Shown here piece after piece: positions 8,756 to 18,470 of a stretch of DNA of 64,000 nt. Every line of letters begins with the position of its first letter. Position 1 is the first letter of the stretch. Source of the DNA: Billgrantia zhangzhouensis (GTDB taxonomy: Bacteria > Pseudomonadota > Gammaproteobacteria > Pseudomonadales > Halomonadaceae); NCBI RefSeq assembly GCF_021404465.1, contig NZ_JABFTT010000016.1, positions 1 through 64,000 on the forward strand. Reading direction: 5' to 3'. The position numbers and the translations under genes were made by a program. The notes beneath the pieces are model-generated. The model was given only the letters and a program-made list of their open reading frames with translations, searched no databases and had not been told where the DNA came from.

Positions 8756-8764
8756 TAGGTAGAT

Positions 8765-8797
8765 CCCAAAAACCTGCCAATGCGGCAGGTTTTTGGG
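8765..8797 (+). terminator. Strong, probably bidirectional terminator closing the cassette
   Basis: A perfect 14-bp stem pairs CCCAAAAACCTGCC (8765-8778) with GGCAGGTTTTTGGG (8784-8797) around a 5-nt loop AATGC. The A and T runs on the two arms would terminate in either direction. Confidence 0.85.
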
Positions 8798-8848
8798 CAA
8801 TTTGTTACGAATCATCCGGATAACGGATTCACCGTACGGAGTGCTAAC

Positions 8849-9472
8849 ATGATTCTGCACGACTACTTTCGATCCTCGTCCGCTTTCAGGGTTCGCATTG
8901 CTTTGAATATTAAAGGAATCGATTATGAAACTAAAGTCCAGGACCTAGATCAGCAGTCCAATCGATCAAAGGGTTATTTAAGAGTGAATGGCTTCGGATT
9001 GATACCTGCTATAGAAGATGGCGAAGTGCGTATTGCCCAATCAGGAGCTATCATCGAGTACCTTGAAGAAAAATTTTCCAGCCCGGCCTTGCTGCCTCTT
9101 GATCCAGCTGGGCGAGCCCGGGTCAGAAGCCTTTTTTATCAAATTGTATGCGATACCCATCCTCTCACGACTCGGAGAGTGGCTAGCTACCTCCAGCAGA
9201 ATATTAATGCGACACAAAACGATGTTAGCATGTGGAAGTTGGCTTGGCTGCGTGACGGGCTTATGGGTATGGAGGAGGTGCTCGCTTCTAACTCCACCGG
9301 TGATTTTTGCCACGGTAACCAGCCCACACTTGCTGACATCGGGCTGGCTCCTCAAGTCTATTCGGCATTATCGCTGGGTCTGCGGCTTGACGACATGCCG
9401 ACCGTCTCTCGGATTTACTCGATGTGCTTAGAGCTTCCCGCTTTCCAAAGGGCGCATCCGGACAACTGCTGA
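8849..9472 (+). CDS. Zeta-class glutathione S-transferase / maleylacetoacetate isomerase-like
   Basis: A 207-residue GST. The N-terminal thioredoxin-like domain opens with LHDYFRSSSAFRVRIALNIKG, matching the zeta-class SS-x-x-x-RVRIAL glutathione site of maleylacetoacetate isomerases. IPAIEDG and AIIEYLEE complete that domain, and the C-terminal helical domain has PTLADIGLAPQVY. The ATG at 8849 is chosen because GGAG lies 7 nt upstream; the longer frame would start inside the terminator. No tyrosine-catabolism genes are near, so an isomerase or thiol-transfer role within the neighbouring cassette is as likely as true MaiA function. Confidence 0.8.
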   Translation: MILHDYFRSSSAFRVRIALNIKGIDYETKVQDLDQQSNRSKGYLRVNGFGLIPAIEDGEVRIAQSGAIIEYLEEKFSSPALLPLDPAGRARVRSLFYQIVCDTHPLTTRRVASYLQQNINATQNDVSMWKLAWLRDGLMGMEEVLASNSTGDFCHGNQPTLADIGLAPQVYSALSLGLRLDDMPTVSRIYSMCLELPAFQRAHPDNC

Positions 9473-9642
9473 GATCAGCGACTACAGAGGGAAGCAGCGC
9501 CGTGCGGAAGATGACTAATGAGTATCGTGCAGGTGCCTACAGTGCCACACTTGTTTAACTCCCTGGCCAGACTCCAAACATTGTTGCGCTCATTGTTGCG
9601 CTCCGGATCAGACGTCGAAGCGTGCCCCTAACCCAGCGCGGC

Positions 9643-10587
9643 TTAGCAAGCACGTAATTCACCGTAGGTAGGGCGGCGATCGGTATGGGGTTCGTCATTA
9701 TGCGAGTCCAATCGACGAAGCCGATCTATAAGACGAGTTAGAGTTGGTTCGGCCGGCCTGTCCCTCAGAAGTAAATATGTCGACAGTCGATATTGTGGGT
9801 CAGCAAGTGGTCGGCTGCGAATAAGGGTATCCCGGCTGGTTTGCATCTGCGACTCACCAATCAGTGCCAAAGCATAGCCAGCCGAAACCAAAGACATCAT
9901 CAGGCTAAACGAAGCTACACGTTGCACAGGTAGAGGTAGTCCCAGAGAGTTCTGTAGAAAAAGCTTTTCAATTTGAGCGTTGTAGCCTGCGCAGCTTTCT
10001 GCATGCCCTAGCAGAAGCGGGTACCTCAACACATCTTCGGCACGAATCTGTTCGTAGGCTAGTAACGGATGATCAACAGGCATAGCTACATGCAATGGCT
10101 CTGTCCATGCCAGCTCAGTACGCAATCCATGGTTACGGTCGCTACTTTGACAAAGTCCGCAATCGTAAAGATCATCGCTTAAGCCCTTGACCTGATGAGC
10201 AAGCGATACCTCGTCAAAATGGATTCCCAGGTCAGGCTCTTCCAGACGAGTCAGAGCGACCAACGAAGCGAGCCTAGGTGTAGAAATCCCATCCGACAGC
10301 GCAATACGCAACCTTCCATCGCAACCTGCCGCTGCGGCACGTATCCCGTCGCGTGCCTGCTCCAAAAGTAAAAAAACCCGCGGGGCCTGCTGAAGCAACG
10401 AGGCGCCAGCTGGCGTCAAGCGCGTGCTACGCGTCGTACGAGTGAAAAGTTGTGCACCAACGTCTTCCTCAAGCTCCTTGATCGTCCTCGAAAGAGGAGA
10501 TTGGTCTATGTGTAGCTTCTCTGCGGCTCGTGTGAAGTGCAATTCATTAGCCACAGCCAGGAAACAGCGCAGGTGTCTAAGCTCCAT
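9643..10587 (-). CDS. LysR-family transcriptional regulator
   Basis: A 314-residue LysR protein with an N-terminal winged HTH (MELRHLRCFLAVANELHFTRAA, then SPLSRTIKELEEDVGAQLF) and a C-terminal effector-binding domain. The start at 10587 is chosen because the family almost always begins MELRHL and an AAAGGA lies 8 nt upstream. It diverges from the GlxA-type gene across about 100 bp and converges on the GST gene. It may control the radical-SAM cassette or the adjacent regulator; no clear T-N11-A operator was pinned down. Confidence 0.9.
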   Translation of the reverse strand: MELRHLRCFLAVANELHFTRAAEKLHIDQSPLSRTIKELEEDVGAQLFTRTTRSTRLTPAGASLLQQAPRVFLLLEQARDGIRAAAAGCDGRLRIALSDGISTPRLASLVALTRLEEPDLGIHFDEVSLAHQVKGLSDDLYDCGLCQSSDRNHGLRTELAWTEPLHVAMPVDHPLLAYEQIRAEDVLRYPLLLGHAESCAGYNAQIEKLFLQNSLGLPLPVQRVASFSLMMSLVSAGYALALIGESQMQTSRDTLIRSRPLADPQYRLSTYLLLRDRPAEPTLTRLIDRLRRLDSHNDEPHTDRRPTYGELRAC

Positions 10588-10689
10588 CACGATGTCCTTT
10601 GTCAGCAACCTAGTGCCAAGCTACGTGGGCTTGCGCAGTCTCAGCAATTGTCTAAAATGACAAAATAGATTCCATTTAGGACACTGCTT

Positions 10690-11715
10690 ATGCAATTCGC
10701 AATCGCCGTACCGAAAGGGGCTCTTGCTGCCAGCGTTGGCGCTACGCTGGATGTTTTGACGGTGGCAAGCCGCTGTGCATGCGCTCAAGGGAAGCCACCG
10801 CTCACGTGGGGAGTGTTTTCTACTCAGAGACAGGTAGCGCTTTCAGCGGGCATGACTCTGCCTGCTCTGCCTCTCGAAGAAGTGAGGAACTTCTCGAATG
10901 CGATATTGGTGATTCCAGGCATTGGGCTGGATCATCCAGCACTCAACGCCGAAGCCGATATAGTGGATCGCTTCCGTGATTCTAATATTTGGCAAAGACT
11001 GCTTTTGGCAGATGCACATGTGTTCGCAAAGCTGGCACGTGCCCATCATGATGCTGGAGGTGCGGTCGCTGCGTCTTGCTCTGGTGTTTTGCTATTGGCT
11101 CAGGCTGGCATTCTCGATAGCCGAACAGTAACAACCCACTGGAGACTCGGCGGATTCTTCCAGAGACACTTTCCTAAGGTGAAAGTCGACACCCGACAGA
11201 TGCTTATTGATGACAAGAACGTCATCAGCGCCGGTGCTGCTATGGCGCAGATGGACCTCATGCTTTACCTAATCCGTAAGCAGGTGGGGCGTAATATTGC
11301 TGATATGGCAATGAAATATTTTCTAATTGACTGCCGTCCCACTCAAGCCCGCTACAGGGTATGGGACCACTTACGGTCGGGTGAAGACGACGTGACTTCC
11401 CGTTTCGAAACGCTGATTGAAACTAGCTTGCCGGATGTGCCTACGATCGCTGAGGCAGCAAAAATTTTAAATCTAACCCATCGAACCTTGGCTAGGCGCA
11501 TCGTTAAAGCAACAGGATCAAGCCCTCAAGTGCTTATCAATGCAGTCCGTATGCGTCATGCCCATCGCTTGCTGGCTACCGGTAGTCTCACGCTAGATGA
11601 AATTGCATACCGTGTCGGATATGCCAATGTTTCGTCGCTTTGGAAGTTGACACTTAAGATGGAGCAGACAACTCCGGCATCGCTTAAGCGAAAGGTATCG
11701 GTCTCGGGTGAGTAA
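10690..11715 (+). CDS. GlxA-type AraC-family regulator (DJ-1/PfpI domain plus AraC HTH)
   Basis: A 341-residue regulator. Residues 1-190 form a class-I glutamine-amidotransferase-like DJ-1/PfpI domain, with the elbow segment AASCSGVLLLAQAGIL and the ISAGAAMAQMDLMLYLI block typical of GlxA proteins. Residues about 235-335 carry two AraC helix-turn-helix units ending in DEIAYRVGYANVSSLWK. These proteins sense small metabolites and are non-enzymatic. With the divergent LysR gene it forms a regulatory pair at the downstream edge of the cassette. Confidence 0.88.
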   Translation: MQFAIAVPKGALAASVGATLDVLTVASRCACAQGKPPLTWGVFSTQRQVALSAGMTLPALPLEEVRNFSNAILVIPGIGLDHPALNAEADIVDRFRDSNIWQRLLLADAHVFAKLARAHHDAGGAVAASCSGVLLLAQAGILDSRTVTTHWRLGGFFQRHFPKVKVDTRQMLIDDKNVISAGAAMAQMDLMLYLIRKQVGRNIADMAMKYFLIDCRPTQARYRVWDHLRSGEDDVTSRFETLIETSLPDVPTIAEAAKILNLTHRTLARRIVKATGSSPQVLINAVRMRHAHRLLATGSLTLDEIAYRVGYANVSSLWKLTLKMEQTTPASLKRKVSVSGE

Positions 11716-11875
11716 CTACCCGTTTGGCAAATAGCTCTGATTTTTGGACCTGCCATTCTTTCATCGCTGCAATCGGTGATTGGTGGTATAAAGGCTTCTG
11801 CGGGTTATGAGGGCCGGGGCAGGGCATCACTACCAGCTTCCTGACCAGCGTTGGCACCTCACGCCGCTTGAGCAT
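11684..11875 (-). pseudogene. C-terminal remnant of an IS481/IS3-like transposase
   Basis: The minus-strand frame reads LKRREVPTLVRKL, then NPQKPLYHQSPIAAMKEWQ and SELFAKRV. This matches the C-terminal end of IS481/IS3-type integrases, where the block is typically YNHHIPQ..L....PIQAMKDWQ...PELF.KRV. No catalytic core precedes it, and its last codons overlap the end of the GlxA-type gene. It is a footprint of an old insertion at the downstream edge of the cassette. The rest of the 11716-11968 gap shows no gene. Confidence 0.6.
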
Positions 11876-11968
11876 GCGGTTCGTGCCAGCCTGGGTATGG
11901 TTACCGCTCCTTCCGTGAAACAGAAGCGGTAGCTACCATTCAGTAGTGGCCATGGAAGGTGGGACGGC

Positions 11969-14584
11969 TCACCCCCTGCGCCTTCGGATAGTCTGGAACA
12001 AAGTATTAACGGCTTCGATGTCCTGCAGAAGCTCGTCTGGTTGCGTGACAGCTCGCTGCTGGCCAGCTGCATGGGAATGAGCACGTACATTGCGACAACA
12101 TCTATCATGTAAGCGCTGTACTTCGCGGTACTCTGCTTCCTGCACGATCATAACGCCATTGAGCCGGCCGACCGAGATGCCGTCGCGAAAACGCACTACC
12201 GTTTCATTGAGGACTGTATCCTCAATTCCTACCTCTATCGTGACGCGAAGATCATCATAGGCATTTCGGATAGCGAGTCGCTCCTCATCCCCAGGTGGAT
12301 TGATAAAGTTTTCTGCAATTCGCTGATGGTCGGCACGATGTTGTGTAATGCGATCACGGTGCTTGCGCATGTCATAAGGCAATCCGGCATCAATGTAGCC
12401 AGGTCCTTCTGCACGGTAACTTATTGATTTTACGTTTGGTGTTAGCTGAGCGTCTGTGCCAAGCGTGATCAGCTCTCCAAAGAAGACCGCATCGTGTGTG
12501 AAAACAATGACTTGTCGGTTGGCGGCCTCCTCAATGATCCGTCGCGCGACGGCGGTCCGGTGGTTGTGGTCAAGGCTCGAAACCGGGTCGTCAAGTACAA
12601 TCCCGGAAGAAGAGCCCGACTGGTGGAGTTCTGCAAAGAAGTACGCGAGCGAGCATATGCGTTGCTCTGCCTCACTTAGCACGAGATGCGGATCGAGCTG
12701 ACTTGCATGGAGCAGGATTCCAAGTCGTACCGACCCTGCATCACCAGTGGAACTGATTCCGGCTCGAATGTGGTAAAGATCCAGCTTCCTAAGTTCTTCA
12801 TTCATCCTGCTGGCCAGCGCTTCACTGACGTACTTCTTGGCGAGTTGGCCTGCAAATAAGCTAATTGGGCGGGAGTTGCCGATATCTGCAAGGCAGCTCT
12901 GAAGCTTCGCTTTGTGGGCGAGATTATCGACCACCTGAGCAATGCTCTCAATATGCTCAGAAAGTAGTCTCCGAGCTTCCAACTCCTTCAGGCGAAGTCG
13001 TTTGGCCGTAAGTGCTTCCGCATTGAGGTTGGCGCGCAATGCGGCCGCCTCGGCGCGTAAGATATTCGCGATTTGCTGGATCGAAGCAGTCGGATTCGCG
13101 CTGCGATACGCTGGTCTGTTCTGCCATTCCCCAGTCTCAATGGCGGTTCTGAGCCACTGAAGGCGGGAGACCAAGTCTTCCCGGAAGGTCCGAATGTCGT
13201 CCGGCAGCGTCGCTATGCGACCACCCAAGCTATCCGACATGACTTGAGAAACGGTGAAGGTGACGGTCGCTTGGCCGACGTCTCTTACGATCTGTTGCCA
13301 GGCGTTGCGCGCGGCCTGAGCGGCTTCGGCCGCTGTGTCCCGGACATAGCGATCGAAGCGGTGCAAGCGATCTTTCGCTTCTGGCGTCAACTCCTGCTGA
13401 CAAAGCAGACATACCGCACCATTGTCGGTGACCGGAAAGGCTTGTCCAGGATACGCGATGCTAGTCGAGTATTCTCGGGCGGCGTTGAATAGAAGCGCCC
13501 AAGCGCCTTGGCCAGTTCCGGGAAGCAACGGTGCGGCATCTTCCGCCTGCAGAAAGGCAGATGCAGCACTCTCGGCCGTCTCGGCTTCCAACAGCCTTTG
13601 ATGTGCCGTCCTTGCGGCGTCGATCGAGTCATTGGAGACAGTATTTGCGGCAGCGGTAATGTTGTTGGCAAGGTTCTCGACATTCGTCGCGGCGTTGTCC
13701 AGAAGTGTTGCTTTGACTGTGGGGTCTGCCTCGTTGATCTCTTTAGGTAAGCACGTTAGTTCTGCTTGCTCCTCTTGAGTAAGCGTGCCTAGTGCGCGCG
13801 CCTGTTCCAAATTCATGGTGGAGCTGATCGGATGAATTGCTTGGCCGGCCTCGGTGTCGGCGGGAATGATGTTGAAAGGTGTAACATCTACAGCAAGCCC
13901 TGCGATTTCTGCCTCAAGTCGTGGGCGTAGCGCCTGGTTGATGCCGTTAGCCAGCTGCTTGAGGTAGGTGAGGGCGACCGGCTGAAAGCTGGCCGCTTCC
14001 CGTGCCTGAAGATAATGGCGCGCGCAGTCGCCATCGAAGACGGAGATGGCCCTCAGTTCGGTGCGCGGAACATGGCTGCGTTGACCGCTCCAGAACTCTT
14101 GTTCGGAAGTGTCATCCACTTCGAAGTCGATGGTGGCGCTCGGCGTAAGCTTCTGAAAATCAGGGTCATAGGCGTTGGCGTAGACTGTGCCTGGGCTCCT
14201 TGCTCGGCACGCCTGCTTTAGCACGCGCGCATAGCCAGACTTACCGGTGCCGTTACCACCGTACACGATGGTGAGCCCATGTGGCTGGAACTCCAGAATT
14301 TGGTCGCTCGGTATTTTTCCAACGTTAAGAAGCGTATGTAGTGACGTGAGAGCGACAGTCCTGTCCTGATTCGCCTCGGCAGGAAAATGGTCTGCGGTGA
14401 ACCGGATCGGCTGCGGAGTAGGCTCGATCTCGCTGCTGATTCCGTGGTGCTGCTTAGCGAGATCAAGGATCTCGTCCAGGTCTGCTTCGGTCCAGCCTCC
14501 CTGAACACAAAGGCGTCGCAAAGCATCTTGACGCCATGGCGGCAGCCTATCCGCCCATGGAAGCACTTCCTCGTATATAGCCAT
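11969..14584 (-). CDS. Large AAA/ABC-type ATPase with zinc-hook CxxC and C-terminal HEPN-like motif (RloC-like)
   Basis: An 871-residue SMC/Rad50-like ATPase. Walker A is GGNGTGKS at 109-116, a CLLC zinc-hook-like pair lies at 392-395 between helical, Ala/Glu-rich stretches, the ABC signature is LSEAEQ, and Walker B is GIVLDDPVSSLDH followed by an FTHD switch. The C-terminus carries RNVRAH (Arg831 to His836), an R-x4-H pattern of HEPN ribonucleases. This order (ATPase, hook, ATPase, nuclease) resembles the anticodon nuclease RloC, which cleaves tRNA after phage or DNA-damage signals. The ATG at 14584 has GGAG 6 nt upstream and is preferred over the GTG at 14602. No restriction-modification genes are adjacent, so it would act alone. 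RNase activity is inference. Confidence 0.75.
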   Translation of the reverse strand: MAIYEEVLPWADRLPPWRQDALRRLCVQGGWTEADLDEILDLAKQHHGISSEIEPTPQPIRFTADHFPAEANQDRTVALTSLHTLLNVGKIPSDQILEFQPHGLTIVYGGNGTGKSGYARVLKQACRARSPGTVYANAYDPDFQKLTPSATIDFEVDDTSEQEFWSGQRSHVPRTELRAISVFDGDCARHYLQAREAASFQPVALTYLKQLANGINQALRPRLEAEIAGLAVDVTPFNIIPADTEAGQAIHPISSTMNLEQARALGTLTQEEQAELTCLPKEINEADPTVKATLLDNAATNVENLANNITAAANTVSNDSIDAARTAHQRLLEAETAESAASAFLQAEDAAPLLPGTGQGAWALLFNAAREYSTSIAYPGQAFPVTDNGAVCLLCQQELTPEAKDRLHRFDRYVRDTAAEAAQAARNAWQQIVRDVGQATVTFTVSQVMSDSLGGRIATLPDDIRTFREDLVSRLQWLRTAIETGEWQNRPAYRSANPTASIQQIANILRAEAAALRANLNAEALTAKRLRLKELEARRLLSEHIESIAQVVDNLAHKAKLQSCLADIGNSRPISLFAGQLAKKYVSEALASRMNEELRKLDLYHIRAGISSTGDAGSVRLGILLHASQLDPHLVLSEAEQRICSLAYFFAELHQSGSSSGIVLDDPVSSLDHNHRTAVARRIIEEAANRQVIVFTHDAVFFGELITLGTDAQLTPNVKSISYRAEGPGYIDAGLPYDMRKHRDRITQHRADHQRIAENFINPPGDEERLAIRNAYDDLRVTIEVGIEDTVLNETVVRFRDGISVGRLNGVMIVQEAEYREVQRLHDRCCRNVRAHSHAAGQQRAVTQPDELLQDIEAVNTLFQTIRRRRG

Positions 14585-14681
14585 ACCAAGCTCCGTATCC
14601 ACAGAGGGTCAGCATACGGTTTAGCGCGCGATCAGACCAATTGTTGCATCCGGTTGGCCCGATCCAGCGGATTAGCTTGCC

Positions 14682-15587
14682 TCACCCCACCCGCACCCTC
14701 TCCCCAATCGCCTCAATAATGCTCTCGCAGAACCAGCGCTGTGAGGGGGAGCGGCTGGCCTGGGCCTGCCAGTGCAGGGCGACTTCGAATCCGGGTACGT
14801 GAAAGGGCAGTTCGTGGATGGTCAGCGGTGACTCTTCGGTGAAGCTGGCGGCGACCTGCAGTGGCATGGTCGCGATCAGATCGCTGTCGTGCAGCACCTT
14901 CGGCAGCACCGAGAAGTGCGGTATCTCCAGGCTCACCTTGCGCTGGATGCCGTGCTGACGCATCACCTCCTCGGCAAGGCCGTGCCCGGAGGAGGAGGTG
15001 ACGGCGACGTGGCGGGCGGCGATAAAGCGCTCTCGCGTCAGGGGGCCTTCTCCGAAGCGTTCCTGGTTGAGCAGGCACACGTAGCGATCCCTCAAGAGTA
15101 CGTGGCGCGCAATCGCGGCACCGGTCAGCGGCCGGCTGCAGATCAGCGCGTTGACCCTGCCGGCGGCGAGCCACTCCTCGGCGTGTTCGATCTCCAGTGG
15201 TACCACTTCCAGCTCGGCCTGGGGCGCCTGCTCGTGCAGGCGGCGCATCAGCTTCGGCAGCAGTGCCATTTCACCCAGGTCGGTCAATGCCAGGCGGAAG
15301 CGTCGCGTGCAGGTGGCGGGCTCGAAGTCGCGGCTGCTCTCGATGGCATCCTGAAGCTGCTGCAGGGCGTCGCGCAGGGCAGGGTAGAGCTGGCGAGCGG
15401 CAATGGTGGGTTCCATGCCTTGGCGGGTGCGCACGAACAGGCGATCCTCGAAGAGCTCGCGCAGCCGGGCCAGCGCATAGCTGACCGAGGGTTGGGTGAC
15501 ATAGAGGCGCTCGGCGGTGTGGGTGACGCTGCCGGTTTCGTACAGCAGTACGAAGGTGCGCATGAGGTTGAGATCGATCTGGTTCAT
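14682..15587 (-). CDS. LysR-family regulator divergent from mdlC
   Basis: A 301-residue LysR protein of the NodD/LinR-like branch, starting MNQIDLNLMRTFVLLYETGS with the HTH segment VTQPSVSYALARLRELFEDRLFVR. It is transcribed away from mdlC across about 105 bp, the classic arrangement for a regulator controlling the adjacent catabolic operon (mdlC-dctP-vdh). The intergenic region contains CTATC direct repeats around 15597-15620 but no convincing symmetric LysR box. Confidence 0.9.
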   Translation of the reverse strand: MNQIDLNLMRTFVLLYETGSVTHTAERLYVTQPSVSYALARLRELFEDRLFVRTRQGMEPTIAARQLYPALRDALQQLQDAIESSRDFEPATCTRRFRLALTDLGEMALLPKLMRRLHEQAPQAELEVVPLEIEHAEEWLAAGRVNALICSRPLTGAAIARHVLLRDRYVCLLNQERFGEGPLTRERFIAARHVAVTSSSGHGLAEEVMRQHGIQRKVSLEIPHFSVLPKVLHDSDLIATMPLQVAASFTEESPLTIHELPFHVPGFEVALHWQAQASRSPSQRWFCESIIEAIGERVRVG

Positions 15588-15598
15588 TACATAGATAG

Positions 15599-17272
<1,674 letters not shown>

Positions 17273-17315
17273 GCCCGCATCACATCACCACTACAACGAT
17301 AAGAGAGGACACGCC

Positions 17316-18341
17316 ATGAATCACGCCATCTCCCGCAGCCTGCTCGCCGCCTGTGCGGCGGGCATCGTCTTCAGCGCGCAGGCCGACACCCTGCGCATGT
17401 CCCATTTCTGGCCGGCCAACTCCGACGTCAACAAGGAGATCTTCGAGGCCTGGGCCAAGCACGTCGAAGAAGCCACCGGCGGCGAGCTGACCATCGAGAA
17501 CTACCCCTCCCAGACCTTGAGTCGCTCCGAGCAGGCCTACCAGGGTACGGTGAACGGTATCTCGGATATCGCCATCACCATGCAGGGCTATACCGCTGGC
17601 CGCTTCCCGCTGTCGGAGATCGTCCAACTGCCGGGGGTTTCCGGCAGCGCTCCCCAGGGTGGCTGCATTCTGCAGACGCTGTACGACGAGGGGCACATCG
17701 CCGACGAGTACGACGACGTGAAGGTGCTCTACCTGTTCACCACCGGCCCCGCTTATCTGCACACCCGGGGCCATGCCATCGAGACGCCCGATGACCTGCG
17801 CGGCCTGCGCATCCGTCGTCCCAGCGACGTGGCCGGGGAGATCCTCGAGCGTCTGGGGGCCAACCCCGTTGGCATGCCGGCGCCGGACATCTATACCTCG
17901 CTGCAGCGCGGCGTGATGGATGGCCTGAGCTTCCCCTGGCAGGCGATGAAGACCTTCGGCATCAACGAGCTGGCCGATCATCATCTCGAGGTGCCTTACT
18001 ACACCGGCGTGGCGGTGGCAGTCATGAATCATGCGAGCTACGAGCGTCTTTCGCCGGAGCAGCAGGCTGCCATCGACGAGGTCAGCGGCATGGCCTGGAC
18101 CCGTCGGGCCGGCGAGGTGTATGCGCGGCTGGATCGAGAGGGGCGCGATGAGGCCGAGGCTCAGGGCGGCACCATCAACACGGTGGAAGACCCATTGAAC
18201 GATCCTGAGTGGTCGGGTCCGTTCAACGAGGGAACGGAGGCCTACCTGGTTCGCCTCGAGCAGCGCGGTATCGACAATGCGCGCGAGGTCTACCAGCGGG
18301 CGCTCGAACTGCGTGACGAGTGCCCCGTGGAACCAAATTAA
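17316..18341 (+). CDS. TRAP transporter substrate-binding protein (DctP family), orphan copy A
   Basis: A 341-residue periplasmic receptor with a signal peptide (cleavage near AQA-DTL). The family signature GLRIRRPSDVAGEILERLGA contains the conserved Arg that grips the substrate carboxylate. It is closely similar to the receptors at 53477 and 57693: all share the MSHFWP or AHVWP start and a Cys pair (GGCILQ and a C-terminal DEC). No DctQ or DctM gene is adjacent. It lies between mdlC and a vanillin-dehydrogenase-like gene, so an aromatic acid such as benzoylformate or mandelate is the likely cargo. It probably uses the membrane subunits at 58742-60545. Confidence 0.88.
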   Translation: MNHAISRSLLAACAAGIVFSAQADTLRMSHFWPANSDVNKEIFEAWAKHVEEATGGELTIENYPSQTLSRSEQAYQGTVNGISDIAITMQGYTAGRFPLSEIVQLPGVSGSAPQGGCILQTLYDEGHIADEYDDVKVLYLFTTGPAYLHTRGHAIETPDDLRGLRIRRPSDVAGEILERLGANPVGMPAPDIYTSLQRGVMDGLSFPWQAMKTFGINELADHHLEVPYYTGVAVAVMNHASYERLSPEQQAAIDEVSGMAWTRRAGEVYARLDREGRDEAEAQGGTINTVEDPLNDPEWSGPFNEGTEAYLVRLEQRGIDNAREVYQRALELRDECPVEPN

Positions 18342-18377
18342 GTGCGCGACTAAAGTCCCAACCCGATACGGGAAAAG

Positions 18378-18405
18378 TCCAAGTAATCCCGCTGATATTG
18401 CCTTA
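18378..18405 (+). promoter_or_regulatory. Putative regulator box shared with the pobA promoter
   Basis: TCCAAG (18378-18383), 14 bases, then TTGCCTTA (18398-18405), about 65 bases before the aldehyde dehydrogenase ATG. The same two half-sites with the same 14-base gap occur at 61576-61603, 60 bases before pobA. Two spaced asymmetric half-sites on one strand are what an AraC-family activator would recognise. Confidence 0.5.
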
Positions 18406-18470
18406 TGCAGCCGTTAGCTTCGGGGAAAATGAGAGCGGACAATGCTGAAAACAACGCAATGGAGTGACCC

